From assembly GCA_903897145.1 (NCBI GenBank), contig CAIUAN010000025.1, positions 1-35,059 on the forward strand: a DNA stretch of 35,059 nt. Direction: 5' to 3'. The translations under genes were made by a program, and so were the position numbers. This document shows, piece after piece, positions 25,715-34,527 of this stretch (within the stretch, counting starts at the first letter, position 1; every line of letters begins with the position of its first letter). Below the pieces are notes generated by a model. It ran no database searches. It saw only the letters and a list, made by a program, of their open reading frames with translations, and had not been told where the DNA came from. This DNA is from an uncultured Bacteroidia bacterium. Its GTDB lineage: Bacteria > Bacteroidota > Bacteroidia > Bacteroidales > Prolixibacteraceae.

Positions 25715-26194
25715 ATGAGCAAAATTACTTATATCTCTGCTGAAGGGTTAAAAAAACTTAAAGCAGAGCTAGAGCAGTTGGTCAATGTCGAGCGACCAGC
25801 CATTTCTAGAAATATAGGAGAAGCGATAGAGAAAGGCGATATCTCTGAGAATGCAGAATACGACGCTGCTAAAGATGCCCAAGGCATGCTCGAGGCTAAA
25901 ATATCTATCTTGCAAAGCCAGCTAGCTACTGCCCGAATTATTGATGAATCCAAGATTGAGACCGATGTGGTTCAGATCATGAATAAGGTGACGATTAAGA
26001 ATAAAAAGAATAATGCAACAATGATTTATACCATTGTTTCAGAACATGAAGCAGATTTGAAAATTGGTAAGATCAGCGTAAATACACCCATCTCTCAAGG
26101 TCTATTAGGTAAGAAAATTGGCGATAGCGTCGATATTCTCGTTCCGTCCGGAAGTATCTCATTTGAGATTATTAATATTGAGTTAGGAGTTTAA
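25715..26194 (+). CDS. greA: Transcription elongation factor GreA
   Basis: A 159-residue factor that enters the RNA polymerase secondary channel and stimulates cleavage of backtracked RNA. The N-terminal coiled coil (about 1-75) has the typical EGLKKLKAELEQLVN.ERP and GDISENAEYDAAKDAQG, which carries the acidic tip (Asp and Glu in DISENAEY) needed for cleavage. The C-terminal FKBP-like domain ends ISQGLLGKKIGDSVDI.VPSGSISFEI. Length is normal. The 5' leader contains a terminator-like hairpin, suggesting regulation by premature termination. The HIT gene follows after 18 bases. Confidence 0.96.
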   Translation: MSKITYISAEGLKKLKAELEQLVNVERPAISRNIGEAIEKGDISENAEYDAAKDAQGMLEAKISILQSQLATARIIDESKIETDVVQIMNKVTIKNKKNNATMIYTIVSEHEADLKIGKISVNTPISQGLLGKKIGDSVDILVPSGSISFEIINIELGV

Positions 26195-26212
26195 AACTCA
26201 AAAAACATCCCC

Positions 26213-26605
26213 ATGCCAACTATTTTCTCGAAAATTGCGAAAGGCGAAATCCCTTGCTATAAGGTTTTAGAAGACGAAAATTACCTTGCCTTTCTTGATA
26301 TCTTCCCTGTGGCTAAAGGGCATGTGTTAGTTATTCCCAAAAAAGAAACTGATTATATTTTCGACCTTTCAGATGCTGATTTATCAGGTCTTGTACTTTT
26401 TGCAAAAAAGGTGGCAGTGGCTATGGAGAAAGCATTGCCCTGTAAGCGAATTGGGGTGGCCGTATTAGGACTTGAAGTGCCTCATGCACATATTCACCTT
26501 GTTCCTCTAAATACAGAAAGAGATATTGATTTCTCAAAACCTAAATTGACGTTCACCGCTGACCAGTTTGGGGCTATTGCGTCCTCTGTAGCAGCTCAGT
26601 TCTGA
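26213..26605 (+). CDS. HIT family nucleotide-binding hydrolase
   Basis: A 130-residue histidine-triad protein, probably a Hint-like purine nucleoside phosphoramidase or dinucleotide hydrolase. The N-terminus is typical (TIFSKIAKGEIPCYKVLEDENYLAFLDIFPVAKGHVLVIPK), and the triad is HAHIHLVPL with His91, His93 and His95; the middle histidine is the usual nucleophile. It is 18 bases after greA and likely in the same operon. Its stop codon is one base from the stop of the convergent ruvC. Confidence 0.93.
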   Translation: MPTIFSKIAKGEIPCYKVLEDENYLAFLDIFPVAKGHVLVIPKKETDYIFDLSDADLSGLVLFAKKVAVAMEKALPCKRIGVAVLGLEVPHAHIHLVPLNTERDIDFSKPKLTFTADQFGAIASSVAAQF

Positions 26606-26606
26606 T

Positions 26607-27158
26607 CTATTTTACCCGATCGGGATTTTTACGGACAAACTCTTCCCAGTTTTTTATCTTCCCTCCCGATGTTGGGCTTTTCAGTTGAAGAAAATGACAG
26701 ACAGCCGTTGCAAGCCCATCTGTAGCATCTAAGTCATTTGGCAAGATCTCAATATTGAACATTTGCTTTAAAAAATAGGCAACTTGCTCTTTGGTAGCAG
26801 ATCCATTTCCAGTTATAGCTTGCTTGATTCTAAGAGGAGCATATTCAAAGATTGGCACATCTCGATAGAGTGACGCAGCCATCGCAACCCCTTGTGCTCT
26901 CCCTAACTTTAACATCGACTGAACATTCTTTCCAAAGAACGGAGCCTCAAGAGCCGTTTCGTCTGGTTTATACTCATCGACTAAATACAAGACGCGAGAG
27001 AAAATATGACTAAGTTTCTCGTAGTGCCCGGTAAATCCTGAAGTCTTAATCACACCCATGGCAATTACTTGAGCTTTATTCTTCGTGATTTTAAGCACTC
27101 CATAGCCCATAATGTTGGTTCCTGGATCTATTCCTAATATCGTTTTATTGATCTCCAA
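26607..27158 (-). CDS. ruvC: Crossover junction endodeoxyribonuclease RuvC
   Basis: A 183-residue Holliday-junction resolvase. All four catalytic acids are visible: Asp11 in [12 protein letters not shown], Glu71 in ALEAPFF, and Asp144 and Asp147 in [14 protein letters not shown]. The DNA-binding helix [12 protein letters not shown] and [11 protein letters not shown] block are also conserved. Length is slightly above the family mean. A promoter with correct spacing lies immediately upstream and predicts a 5' leader of only about seven bases. Confidence 0.96.
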   Translation of the reverse strand: MEINKTILGIDPGTNIMGYGVLKITKNKAQVIAMGVIKTSGFTGHYEKLSHIFSRVLYLVDEYKPDETALEAPFFGKNVQSMLKLGRAQGVAMAASLYRDVPIFEYAPLRIKQAITGNGSATKEQVAYFLKQMFNIEILPNDLDATDGLATAVCHFLQLKSPTSGGKIKNWEEFVRKNPDRVK

Positions 27159-27171
27159 AGTGCTTTTTTTT

Positions 27172-27202
27172 CAAATTTAGTCGAAAATTTTATTTGCGGC
27201 AA
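27172..27202 (-). promoter_or_regulatory. Promoter of ruvC
   Basis: On the minus strand TTG (27202-27200) and TAAATTTG (27179-27172) are separated by exactly 20 bases, a very good fit to the Bacteroidota -33/-7 arrangement. The -7 box ends 13 bases before the start codon. Confidence 0.65.
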
Positions 27203-27255
27203 GTTAATTTTAAAAAGAACCACCATCATTTTAAGCTGTAATTTATTTGATTCCC

Positions 27256-28200
27256 TTAGAATGGGAGTTTGGTTAGGTCTAAGTTGCCTCCCGAGAGAAT
27301 TAGCCCAATGCGGCGATCTTTAAAATCAGATTTGTTCTCTAATAAAACCGCTAGTGTAACTGCTGCTGATGGCTCAATAATTAGCTTCATCCGTTCCCAG
27401 ACCATCCTCATCGCTTCAATAATTGACTCTTCCGAAACCGTTATGATCTGGTCAACTTTCTCCTTGATAATTTCAAAGTTAGGCTCTCCTAAAGAGGTTA
27501 GCAGCCCGTCAGCAATCGTTTTTGGATTGTCAGATGGAATAATATGCCCGGCCATAAAAGATTTATAAGCATCATCCGCATTTTTGGGCTCAGCTGCAAT
27601 GACCTGACAATGGTTCGATAGCGCTTTAGCAGACAGAGCTGTTCCTGCAAGCAATCCTCCTCCTCCAACGGGACAAATTATAAAATCTAGTTCAGGAATC
27701 GATTCTAATAACTCTTTTGCTGCAGTCCCTTGCCCAGCAATTACTTTAAAATTATTATACGGATGGATTGCAGTAACGCCCGTTTGAGCAACAACCTCCG
27801 CTAAGGTTTTTTCCCTTGCTTGAAGTGTCGGTTCGCAGTAGGTTATTAATCCGCCATAACCAGCCGCTGCTCTTTTTTTTATTTCCGATGAATTAGATGG
27901 CATCACCAAATGGGCTTTTATGCCTCGAAGAGAAGCTGCATAGGCTAAAGCCGCGGCATGATTCCCCGAAGAATGAGTGCCGACACCAAGTTTAGCTTCC
28001 TCTTCCGTCAGGGAAAAAACGGCATTGCAAGCTCCTCGAAATTTAAAGGCTCCTGTCTTTTGAAGGTTTTCACATTTGAAATATAGCTCTGCCCCAATGA
28101 TCTTATTTATGGCCGAACTGGTCATTACAGGGGTTTTGTGAATAAACTCACCAATAAGTTGATGAGCCTTGACCACGTCAGAATAGCTTGGAAGATTCAC
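27256..28200 (-). CDS. PLP-dependent threonine/serine dehydratase (fold type II)
   Basis: A 314-residue pyridoxal-phosphate enzyme. Lys53 in KTGAFKFRGA is the Schiff-base lysine, SSGNHAAALAYAA binds the substrate carboxylate, CPVGGGGLLAGTALS is the phosphate-binding glycine loop, and LSGGNLDL contacts the pyridine nitrogen. There is no C-terminal ACT-like regulatory domain, so it resembles catabolic threonine dehydratase or serine racemase rather than feedback-regulated IlvA. Substrate (Thr, Ser, racemisation) cannot be settled from sequence alone. The start codon is GTG, overlapping the TAG stop of the upstream gene by one base, so the two are translationally coupled. Confidence 0.88.
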   Translation of the reverse strand: MNLPSYSDVVKAHQLIGEFIHKTPVMTSSAINKIIGAELYFKCENLQKTGAFKFRGACNAVFSLTEEEAKLGVGTHSSGNHAAALAYAASLRGIKAHLVMPSNSSEIKKRAAAGYGGLITYCEPTLQAREKTLAEVVAQTGVTAIHPYNNFKVIAGQGTAAKELLESIPELDFIICPVGGGGLLAGTALSAKALSNHCQVIAAEPKNADDAYKSFMAGHIIPSDNPKTIADGLLTSLGEPNFEIIKEKVDQIITVSEESIIEAMRMVWERMKLIIEPSAAVTLAVLLENKSDFKDRRIGLILSGGNLDLTKLPF

Positions 28201-28976
28201 TATTTTGATGATTTATCCTTTGTTTGTTTGGCGACGTATTCAACGAGCAGTTCACGTATTCGTTTTTCTACATCATAGGTGTTGGCATTGACGGGCAGCG
28301 CGTTGAAAGCATTGCAATACAACATAAAATCTTCCAATGCGTCGCCAGTGTAGCCTGATATTTTTTGAATAATTTCTTTATTATAGACTAAAGAGAGAAT
28401 CTGCCAGTCCTTTTCGGTATGGATCGCATTTAGCGCTGTTCGTTTTTCTTTCTCATCCTTACTTAAATGATACGATAGATAGGACAATGGATTTGTTAAG
28501 GCAGTGAGTGTTCTGGGCTTTGAAGCGAAGTAATCACTTCTCAATTCCACGGGCACATTCACTGATTTTCCTACTGGAATACCATGCATATTAACCTTGG
28601 GACCCGACCCTTGAACTTCTACTGGATTTAATAGAATTCGCGCAGAGGATAGTGTGATAATGGCTGTTCCGTTCTCATTCTGAACAATTTCACTTACGGG
28701 AACTCTCTTGTCTTTATAGTTTAGCGATTTAAAGGTGATCGTATCTGTTGGATCGGCCTGAATAGAGAATTTCCCCGTCGCATCAGTCATGGTTCCTCCT
28801 CGAATGCGCATGATTAAAACCTGCACATAACCGATCGCTTCCTTACTCGCTTCGTCCACAATTTGCCCTTTTACATTGATCATGTCTTCAGGGAAGAACA
28901 ATTGACACTTAGCCGTCTCGCTAAATCCAAGCATGAAAAAAAGTAATGCAGCGAATAGAAGATTATTTTTTATCAT
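28200..28976 (-). CDS. Exported protein with carboxypeptidase regulatory-like domain
   Basis: A 258-residue protein with a signal peptide (residues 1-25, ending ETAKCQ). Residues about 33-115 form a CarboxypepD_reg-like beta-sandwich (VKGQIVDEASKEAIGYVQVLI...GTMTDATGKFSI). The remaining half, including YLSYHLSKDEKEKRTA and an alpha-helical tail, matches a common Bacteroidota arrangement of unknown function. It probably sits in the periplasm or at the outer membrane. It overlaps the downstream dehydratase by one base, which is an unexpected pairing. Confidence 0.75.
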   Translation of the reverse strand: MIKNNLLFAALLFFMLGFSETAKCQLFFPEDMINVKGQIVDEASKEAIGYVQVLIMRIRGGTMTDATGKFSIQADPTDTITFKSLNYKDKRVPVSEIVQNENGTAIITLSSARILLNPVEVQGSGPKVNMHGIPVGKSVNVPVELRSDYFASKPRTLTALTNPLSYLSYHLSKDEKEKRTALNAIHTEKDWQILSLVYNKEIIQKISGYTGDALEDFMLYCNAFNALPVNANTYDVEKRIRELLVEYVAKQTKDKSSK

Positions 28977-29069
28977 TTAAATGGTCTTTCGAAAACGAAT
29001 ATTGATTGATCCTGATTAATGAATTTAACTTTCAACCGATGACTAGATCAGAATGACAAAAACAAGAAG

Positions 29070-30302
29070 TTAATACTTCAGATTTTTAACCCTCTCCATT
29101 GCCTGAAGAACATCTGCTCGGTTAGCAAAAGCTGAGAATCGGAAATATCCTTCTCCCGAAGGGCCAAATCCCGATCCTGGCGTGCCAACTAAGTTTGCTT
29201 CGTTTAGCAATTTGTCGAAGAAGTCCCAAGAGGTTAGATTGTTTTTAGTCTTAACCCATACATAAGGAGCATTGATTCCACCAAATACGGTATATCCTAA
29301 TTGCGCTAAGCTCTCACGGATAATTTTTGCATTTTCTAAGTAATAGCTGATCAGTTCTTTTACCTCTTTTTTCCCTTGGTCTGAATAAACTGCCGCTGCA
29401 GCTTTTTGCACAGGATAGGAGACACCATTAAACTTGGTGGTATGACGACGCATCCAAAGTGGTTTAACCGCAACTTGGTTTCCTTGACTATCATAGGCCA
29501 TAAGCTCATTCGGAATCACCGTGAAGGCACAACGGGTGCCAGTGAAACCAGCGGTCTTTGAGAAGCTTCTAAATTCAATAGCTACTTGTTTAGCCCCTTC
29601 GATTTCAAAGATACTATGAGGGATCGAATCCTCTGTGATATAAGCCTCGTAGGCCGCATCGTAAAGGATAATACTTTTATTGGCGATCGCGTAGTCAACC
29701 CATTTTTTTAAAACTTCTTTGCTTGCAACGGTCCCTGTTGGATTGTTTGGAAAACAAAGAAATATTAAGTCAGGCCTATGCGATGGTAGCTCGGGAGTGA
29801 AACCATTCTTTTCGTTGCATGGCATATAGACGATATTGTCGAAATAGCCATTCTCTTGGCAGATACCTGTTTTGCCAGACATGACGGTCGTGTCGGCATA
29901 GACAGGATATACTGGATCACAGATGGCAATGATATTTTCATTTCCAAAAATCTCTTGGATGTTTCCGGTGTCACATTTCGAACCGTCAGAGACAAAAATC
30001 TCATCGGCAGAGATAGCGACACCGCGACTGTGGTAGTCGTTCACAGCGATGGCCTCACGCAGAAAGTCATAGCCTTGCTCTGGTCCATATCCCTTAAATG
30101 TGTCTTTATTTCCCATCTCTTCAACACCATCGTGGAAAGCTTTTAATATCGCAGGCGATAAGGGCTGTGTGACATCGCCAATGCCCATTCTGATAATTGC
30201 TTTATCTGGATTCGCTGCTGCAAACTCTCTTACCCTGCGTCCAATTTCAGGGAATAAATATCCTGCTTTTAATTTCAGGTAGTTCTCATTGATAAGTGCC
30301 AT
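29070..30302 (-). CDS. dapL: LL-diaminopimelate aminotransferase DapL
   Basis: A 410-residue class I/II PLP aminotransferase that converts tetrahydrodipicolinate directly to LL-diaminopimelate, bypassing the DapD/C/E steps. The family N-terminus is clear ([19 protein letters not shown], then [10 protein letters not shown]), the substrate loop [20 protein letters not shown] is typical, and the PLP lysine is Lys249 in [22 protein letters not shown] is also present. It is divergent from an aspartate kinase gene, giving two steps of the DAP/lysine pathway side by side. A -7 box is present upstream. Confidence 0.96.
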   Translation of the reverse strand: MALINENYLKLKAGYLFPEIGRRVREFAAANPDKAIIRMGIGDVTQPLSPAILKAFHDGVEEMGNKDTFKGYGPEQGYDFLREAIAVNDYHSRGVAISADEIFVSDGSKCDTGNIQEIFGNENIIAICDPVYPVYADTTVMSGKTGICQENGYFDNIVYMPCNEKNGFTPELPSHRPDLIFLCFPNNPTGTVASKEVLKKWVDYAIANKSIILYDAAYEAYITEDSIPHSIFEIEGAKQVAIEFRSFSKTAGFTGTRCAFTVIPNELMAYDSQGNQVAVKPLWMRRHTTKFNGVSYPVQKAAAAVYSDQGKKEVKELISYYLENAKIIRESLAQLGYTVFGGINAPYVWVKTKNNLTSWDFFDKLLNEANLVGTPGSGFGPSGEGYFRFSAFANRADVLQAMERVKNLKY

Positions 30303-30356
30303 GTAATAAATTGTAATAGAGTTATTTGTAATCTTTTAATTCCCAATCAGGGTCAA

Positions 30357-30364
30357 CAAAGATA
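30357..30364 (-). promoter_or_regulatory. Candidate -7 box for dapL
   Basis: TATCTTTG on the minus strand is an exact TAnnTTTG match, about 55 bases before the dapL start. A -33 TTG is not visible. Confidence 0.45.
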
Positions 30365-30464
30365 CAAAATATATCTTGGACTCATGGGTTATAGGCTTGG
30401 ACTTTAGCTTTTGATGATGGCCTGATGGGACAAGCATTTATGCTCCTTGCAATTTGTACTTATT

Positions 30465-30525
30465 CTAGGTGAAATTTATTCAGTTATTCCTTTGTAATTG
30501 CCTGTGATTTTTTAATTTCACCTAG
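30465..30525. repeat. Perfect 12-bp inverted repeat upstream of the aspartate kinase
   Basis: CTAGGTGAAATT (30465-30476) and AATTTCACCTAG (30514-30525) are perfect reverse complements with a 37-base spacer. It lies 28 bases before the aspartate kinase start in the 251-base divergent gap. It could be a regulator-binding site pair or an RNA stem in the leader. There is no T run after it, so it is not a terminator. Confidence 0.6.
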
Positions 30526-30553
30526 TCAATTTAGACTCATAAATCAGAAGGCT

Positions 30554-31810
30554 ATGAGAGTTTATAAGTTCGGAGGAGCTTCCGTTAAGGATGCTGCAGG
30601 TGTTCGGAATGTTGCAAATATTATACGAAGTTATTCCGGCAAACTGGTTGTCGTAATATCGGCCATGGGAAAAACAACAAATGCACTCGAAGAGTTAACC
30701 CATTTTTATTCTACCGAAGATAAACAGGGCGTGCAGACTAAGATAAATGAAGTTCGGAATTATCATCTGGCTCTTATTGCGGGTCTCTCTGAGGATCAAT
30801 CAGCTAGTATAAACCTCGAAATTAGTGAGCTATTCGATGCGCTTTCGTTGCGTTTAAGTGCTCGGCCTTCCTTGGATTATGATTTTGAGTACGATCAGAT
30901 TGTCTCGTTAGGGGAGATCTTATCTACTAAAATAGTGAGTGCTTATTTAAATCAGGAAGGTATTAAAAACGCTTGGTTAGATATTCGGCATGTCATGCGT
31001 ACGGATTCTACTTGGCGTGAAGCGAATGTGAACTGGGCTCTTTCTTCTGAATTGGTAAAGAAACAGGTTGACTTCAACCAGCAAACAATCTATTTAACAC
31101 AGGGTTTTATTGGGTCAACGTTAAGTGCACAGACCACTACCTTTGGACGTGAAGGGTCTGATTACACTGCTGCTATTTTGGCTAATATGTTAGATGCAGA
31201 GCGTGTCACAGTCTGGAAGGACGTGCCTGGAATTATGAATGCCGATCCAAATCGCTTTGAGCAGACGCAGAAACTAGAGACCTTGTCCTATCGTGAAGCT
31301 GCAGAAATGACCTACTATGGCGCTAAGGTTATTCATCCCAAGACAATGAAGCCGTTGGTAGAAAAAAATATCCCGCTATATGTCCAGTCGTTTCTCGATC
31401 CAGAAGTTGAGGGTTCCGTGATCTGTAAGATTGACCATGTTATGAATTATGTTCCTGTGTTTATCTCTAAAGATAATCTTGTTTTGGTGACTATCTCACC
31501 TCTTGACTTCTCATTTATTGCTGAGGAGAGTATTAGTGATTTTTATCGCCTTCTTTCAACTACTCGCATGAAGGTTGATCTGGTGCAACAGTCTGCGATG
31601 AATTTTTCGGTAGCGCTAGAGCGACCGGAAAAGGGGTTTGATGAATTTATTGCACAGCTAAAAGAGCATTTTGTAGTGCGTTATAATGAGGGTTTAGAGT
31701 TGCTGACGATTCGCTATTATACCGATGAAGTGATCGCTTCAATGACGAAAGATAGGGTGGTTTATGTCTCCCAGCGAACTAGAACGGCAGCTCGATTTCT
31801 AATGCGGTAG
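30554..31810 (+). CDS. Aspartate kinase
   Basis: A 418-residue monofunctional kinase that phosphorylates aspartate, the first step to lysine/DAP, threonine and methionine. The N-terminal KFGGASVKDAAGVRNV is the catalytic KFGG motif; FGREGSDYTAAILA is the nucleotide/aspartate loop; WKDVPGIMNADPN and TYYGAKVIHPKTMKPL follow as in the family. The C-terminal regulatory region (about 295-418) is divergent: one ACT-like unit is recognisable, but the usual motifs of the second are not, so feedback control may differ. It sits head-to-head with dapL. Confidence 0.92.
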   Translation: MRVYKFGGASVKDAAGVRNVANIIRSYSGKLVVVISAMGKTTNALEELTHFYSTEDKQGVQTKINEVRNYHLALIAGLSEDQSASINLEISELFDALSLRLSARPSLDYDFEYDQIVSLGEILSTKIVSAYLNQEGIKNAWLDIRHVMRTDSTWREANVNWALSSELVKKQVDFNQQTIYLTQGFIGSTLSAQTTTFGREGSDYTAAILANMLDAERVTVWKDVPGIMNADPNRFEQTQKLETLSYREAAEMTYYGAKVIHPKTMKPLVEKNIPLYVQSFLDPEVEGSVICKIDHVMNYVPVFISKDNLVLVTISPLDFSFIAEESISDFYRLLSTTRMKVDLVQQSAMNFSVALERPEKGFDEFIAQLKEHFVVRYNEGLELLTIRYYTDEVIASMTKDRVVYVSQRTRTAARFLMR

Positions 31811-31814
31811 GACC

Positions 31815-32321
31815 TTATTTTTTGAAAATCAGCTTAAATATGGGTTTTTGTCCTCTCGATTTCCCTTCTACATTGTATACCTCATAGGCTACAGTCATCG
31901 AGATGATTTGCTTCTGAAATGTATTAGTCAGCTTATTCCAACTCCACGATTCTTCAAACTGAATCTTCGTAATGTCTTTGCGCGTAAAGATTTTATCAGC
32001 CTCCATCTGCTTCAACGTAGATGTTTTGATGGGCTGTCCAGAGAAATAATCGAAGGGCGTCAGTTTGCCTGAATAGACCAAGGTGAAAATTTCTTCTATT
32101 AAGTCGTTACGTTTGAAATCCGCTAAGCACTCTTGTGCCCAGCTATCTGTAGAATCTTGTGCAACGAGATAGGTGTCTGATATGATTTTCCCAAAATAAC
32201 TATGACTGTCTTCTTTTTTGGGATGACTACAGGCTATTAAAAACGCAACGGCAAAAATTCCAATAAGTAATCTAGGACTGGTTGCGATTGAAAGTAATTC
32301 TTTCACCTTTCGTTGATTCAT
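31815..32321 (-). CDS. Small lipoprotein of unknown function
   Basis: From ATG 32321 it encodes 168 residues with a hydrophobic signal and lipobox LIAC (LLIGIFAVAFLIACSHPKK). The mature part includes SYFGKIISDTYLVAQDSTDSW and a lysine-rich C-terminus IFKLIFKK. I do not recognise the family. The start lies inside the 3' end of pyrC, a 50-base overlap; in-frame ATGs further upstream (32357, 32372) would add residues ahead of an already adequate signal peptide, so I prefer 32321. Likely co-transcribed with pyrC, though no role in pyrimidine synthesis is implied. It is convergent with the aspartate kinase, four bases apart. Confidence 0.7.
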   Translation of the reverse strand: MNQRKVKELLSIATSPRLLIGIFAVAFLIACSHPKKEDSHSYFGKIISDTYLVAQDSTDSWAQECLADFKRNDLIEEIFTLVYSGKLTPFDYFSGQPIKTSTLKQMEADKIFTRKDITKIQFEESWSWNKLTNTFQKQIISMTVAYEVYNVEGKSRGQKPIFKLIFKK

Positions 32322-33642
32322 GGAATGTTCCGACGGTTTTTGGATTATTATTTTCATAAACGAGGTTTCCATTTACGAATGTCTGATTTACGAAATAGTA
32401 GAATGACTCTCCTTCGAATGGAGACCATCCGCATTTGGAAAGGATGTTTTCTTTTGAAACGGTCCATCTGGCAGCGTCAACTAACACCAGATCTGCTTTG
32501 TATCCTTTGCGGATATAGCCTCGCTTTTCGATGCCAAATAAATCGGCCGGTGCATGGCACATCTTCTCAACTACCTTCTCTATGGATATTTTTCCTTGAC
32601 GACTCAGTTCAAGCATAGCTACTAATGAATGCTGAACCAGAGGACCTCCAGATGGAGCTTTGAAATAGCTCTGGTTTTTTTCTTCTAAAGTATGAGGGGC
32701 ATGATCGGTCGCGATGACATCAATTCGATTGTCATTAATCCCTTTCATAATCGCTAGTCGGTCGCTGGCAGATTTAATTGCTGGATTCCATTTGATATGT
32801 GTTCCTAGTCTTTCGTAGTCTGCATCAGAAAACCAAAGGTGATGGACGCACGCTTCATTGGTAATTTTTTTATTTTTTACAGGTCCCGCCTCAAATAAGG
32901 CAATCTCTCCAGCCGTTGAGAGGTGCAAAACATGGAGTCTAGTCCCATATTTTTTTGCTAATTCAACAGCTTTTGAAGTTGATTTAAAGCAGGCACTCGT
33001 ATCTCTGATTTTCGGATGCTCACTGATTGGAACCTCTTCTCCATACTTCTCTTTTGCTAAGGCTATATTGGCTTGTATGATCTGTTCGTCTTCACAATGT
33101 GTTGCAATAAGCATTTTCGATTTAGAGAAAAGGGCGGAAAGCGTGTCGACATTATCAACTAGCATATTGCCTGTTGAGGATCCCATAAAGACCTTTATTC
33201 CACAAACATTTGCTGGATTCGTTTTTAATAATTCGTCTAAGTTGTCGTTTGTAGCACCAATGTAAAACGAATAATTAGCCAATGATACTTCAGAGGCTCT
33301 GGTATATTTTTGTTCTAATAGTTCTTGTGTTGTGGCTTGAGGAATCGTATTTGGCATCTCCATAAAGGTCGTGATGCCGCCTGCAATTGCCGCCCGCGAC
33401 TCGGTTTCTATATCTCCTTTGTGAGTTAGTCCAGGGTCTCTGAAATGCACTTGGTCGTCAATAACTCCAGGTAACAGCAGTTTCCCTTCTGCATCTATGA
33501 CATCGGCCTGAGCAAGGATGTTCGCGGGCACTTCATCCCTGAATATTTTTTCAATGACCCCATTGCGGATAAGAATACTGGTGTCTCTTAGTGTTTTACC
33601 TTCATTTACAACTCTGGCATCTTTGATGACGATGTCTCTCAT
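32272..33642 (-). CDS. pyrC: Dihydroorotase (class I type)
   Basis: A 456-residue amidohydrolase that cyclises carbamoyl-aspartate to dihydroorotate in pyrimidine synthesis. Metal-site elements: Lys150 in CGIKVFMGSS (carbamylated lysine), His182 in ATHCEDE, His240 in VLHLSTAGEI and Asp313 in ATDHAPH. The first metal block reads DDQVHFRDPGLTHKGD, so the usual HxH is Gln64-Val65-His66; I recall this DDQVHF form from Bacteroidota dihydroorotases. The C-terminal PKTVGTFHESTKGERITFNR is typical of the same group. The glycosyltransferase gene lies upstream in the same direction. Confidence 0.93.
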   Translation of the reverse strand: MRDIVIKDARVVNEGKTLRDTSILIRNGVIEKIFRDEVPANILAQADVIDAEGKLLLPGVIDDQVHFRDPGLTHKGDIETESRAAIAGGITTFMEMPNTIPQATTQELLEQKYTRASEVSLANYSFYIGATNDNLDELLKTNPANVCGIKVFMGSSTGNMLVDNVDTLSALFSKSKMLIATHCEDEQIIQANIALAKEKYGEEVPISEHPKIRDTSACFKSTSKAVELAKKYGTRLHVLHLSTAGEIALFEAGPVKNKKITNEACVHHLWFSDADYERLGTHIKWNPAIKSASDRLAIMKGINDNRIDVIATDHAPHTLEEKNQSYFKAPSGGPLVQHSLVAMLELSRQGKISIEKVVEKMCHAPADLFGIEKRGYIRKGYKADLVLVDAARWTVSKENILSKCGWSPFEGESFYYFVNQTFVNGNLVYENNNPKTVGTFHESTKGERITFNRNQS

Positions 33643-33774
33643 ATGATATTTCTCTATTTAGGTTTTTTAAAGGTTGCCCTTTGGTTAAGTGAAATTAAAT
33701 AAAATTAGTGAATCAGTCTCTTTTTAGGTGCAGTTTTTATCTTTAAAAAGAAAAGTCTTTTGGAAGGCAGATTT

Positions 33775-34527
33775 TTACTGTATAGTTGAATTGCTAATTT
33801 TTGGATATTTCGTAAAATAACTTTTGAGTTTCATCCAGATCACCCCTTTAAATGCCTCTCCAAAAATCCCTCCAGACATCTTTGATACTCCGTTTTTACG
33901 GTCTGTAAATATGATTGGGACCTCTACGATCTTAAAGCCATTCTTCCAAGTCTTAAACTTCATCTCGATCTGAAAGCCATATCCTTTCATCCTAATATTC
34001 TCTAATCCAATTTTTTCTAAAACTGTATTTTTATAACAGATAAACCCAGCTGTCGTGTCCATGATCTTCATTCCAGTTACTTTCCTGACGTATACCGACG
34101 CAAAATACGACATCAGCACTCGTTCTAATGGCCAGTTTATGACGTTGATTCCCGATATATAACGAGATCCTATGGCTAGGTCGGCGCCTTGATTTTCGCA
34201 AGCCTCTTTAAGTCGAATGAGATCATTCGGATCGTGCGAAAAATCAGCATCCATCTCAAAAATATAGGTGTAGTTGTTCGCAAGTGCCCATTCAAATCCT
34301 GCTAGATAGGCTGTGCCTAAGCCCAACTTCCCTTTTCTGGAAATAAGATATAGCCTCTCTGGGTGAATTGCTTTTAGGTCATTTACGATTGCAGCTGTTC
34401 CGTCAGGTGAGTTGTCGTCTATAATTAGAATATTGAAATTCCCCTCGAGCGATAATACTTTGTGAATTATCTGGGAGATATTCTCTTTCTCGTTATACGT
34501 TGGAATTAGTACGATGCAATCAGACAC
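33775..34527 (-). CDS. Polyprenol monophosphomannose synthase-like glycosyltransferase (GT2)
   Basis: A 250-residue family 2 glycosyltransferase of the DPM1 type, which transfers a sugar from a nucleotide donor to polyprenyl phosphate on the cytoplasmic face of the membrane. Visible motifs: VLIPTYNEKENI at the N-terminus, IIDDNSPDGTA, the metal-binding EMDADFSHDP, GSRYISG and the acceptor-side RMKGYGFQIEMKFKTWK. It lacks the C-terminal transmembrane helices of ArnC/GtrB types, as expected for the soluble DPM1 subgroup. Product could feed protein O-glycosylation or lipid modification; the sugar is not determined by sequence. Confidence 0.9.
   Translation of the reverse strand: MSDCIVLIPTYNEKENISQIIHKVLSLEGNFNILIIDDNSPDGTAAIVNDLKAIHPERLYLISRKGKLGLGTAYLAGFEWALANNYTYIFEMDADFSHDPNDLIRLKEACENQGADLAIGSRYISGINVINWPLERVLMSYFASVYVRKVTGMKIMDTTAGFICYKNTVLEKIGLENIRMKGYGFQIEMKFKTWKNGFKIVEVPIIFTDRKNGVSKMSGGIFGEAFKGVIWMKLKSYFTKYPKISNSTIQ

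Noticed and set aside
26624-26640. Palindrome CCCGATCGGG near the ruvC 3' end as a terminator
   Set aside because: It is within the last ruvC codons, leaves at most three pairs around a four-base loop, and has only weak flanking T runs.
30303-30553. A lysine riboswitch before the aspartate kinase
   Set aside because: The conserved multi-helix core cannot be found; only the single 12-bp inverted repeat is present.
32858-33265. A 135-codon open frame antisense to pyrC
   Set aside because: Fully within the dihydroorotase gene, with no family resemblance; a shadow frame.
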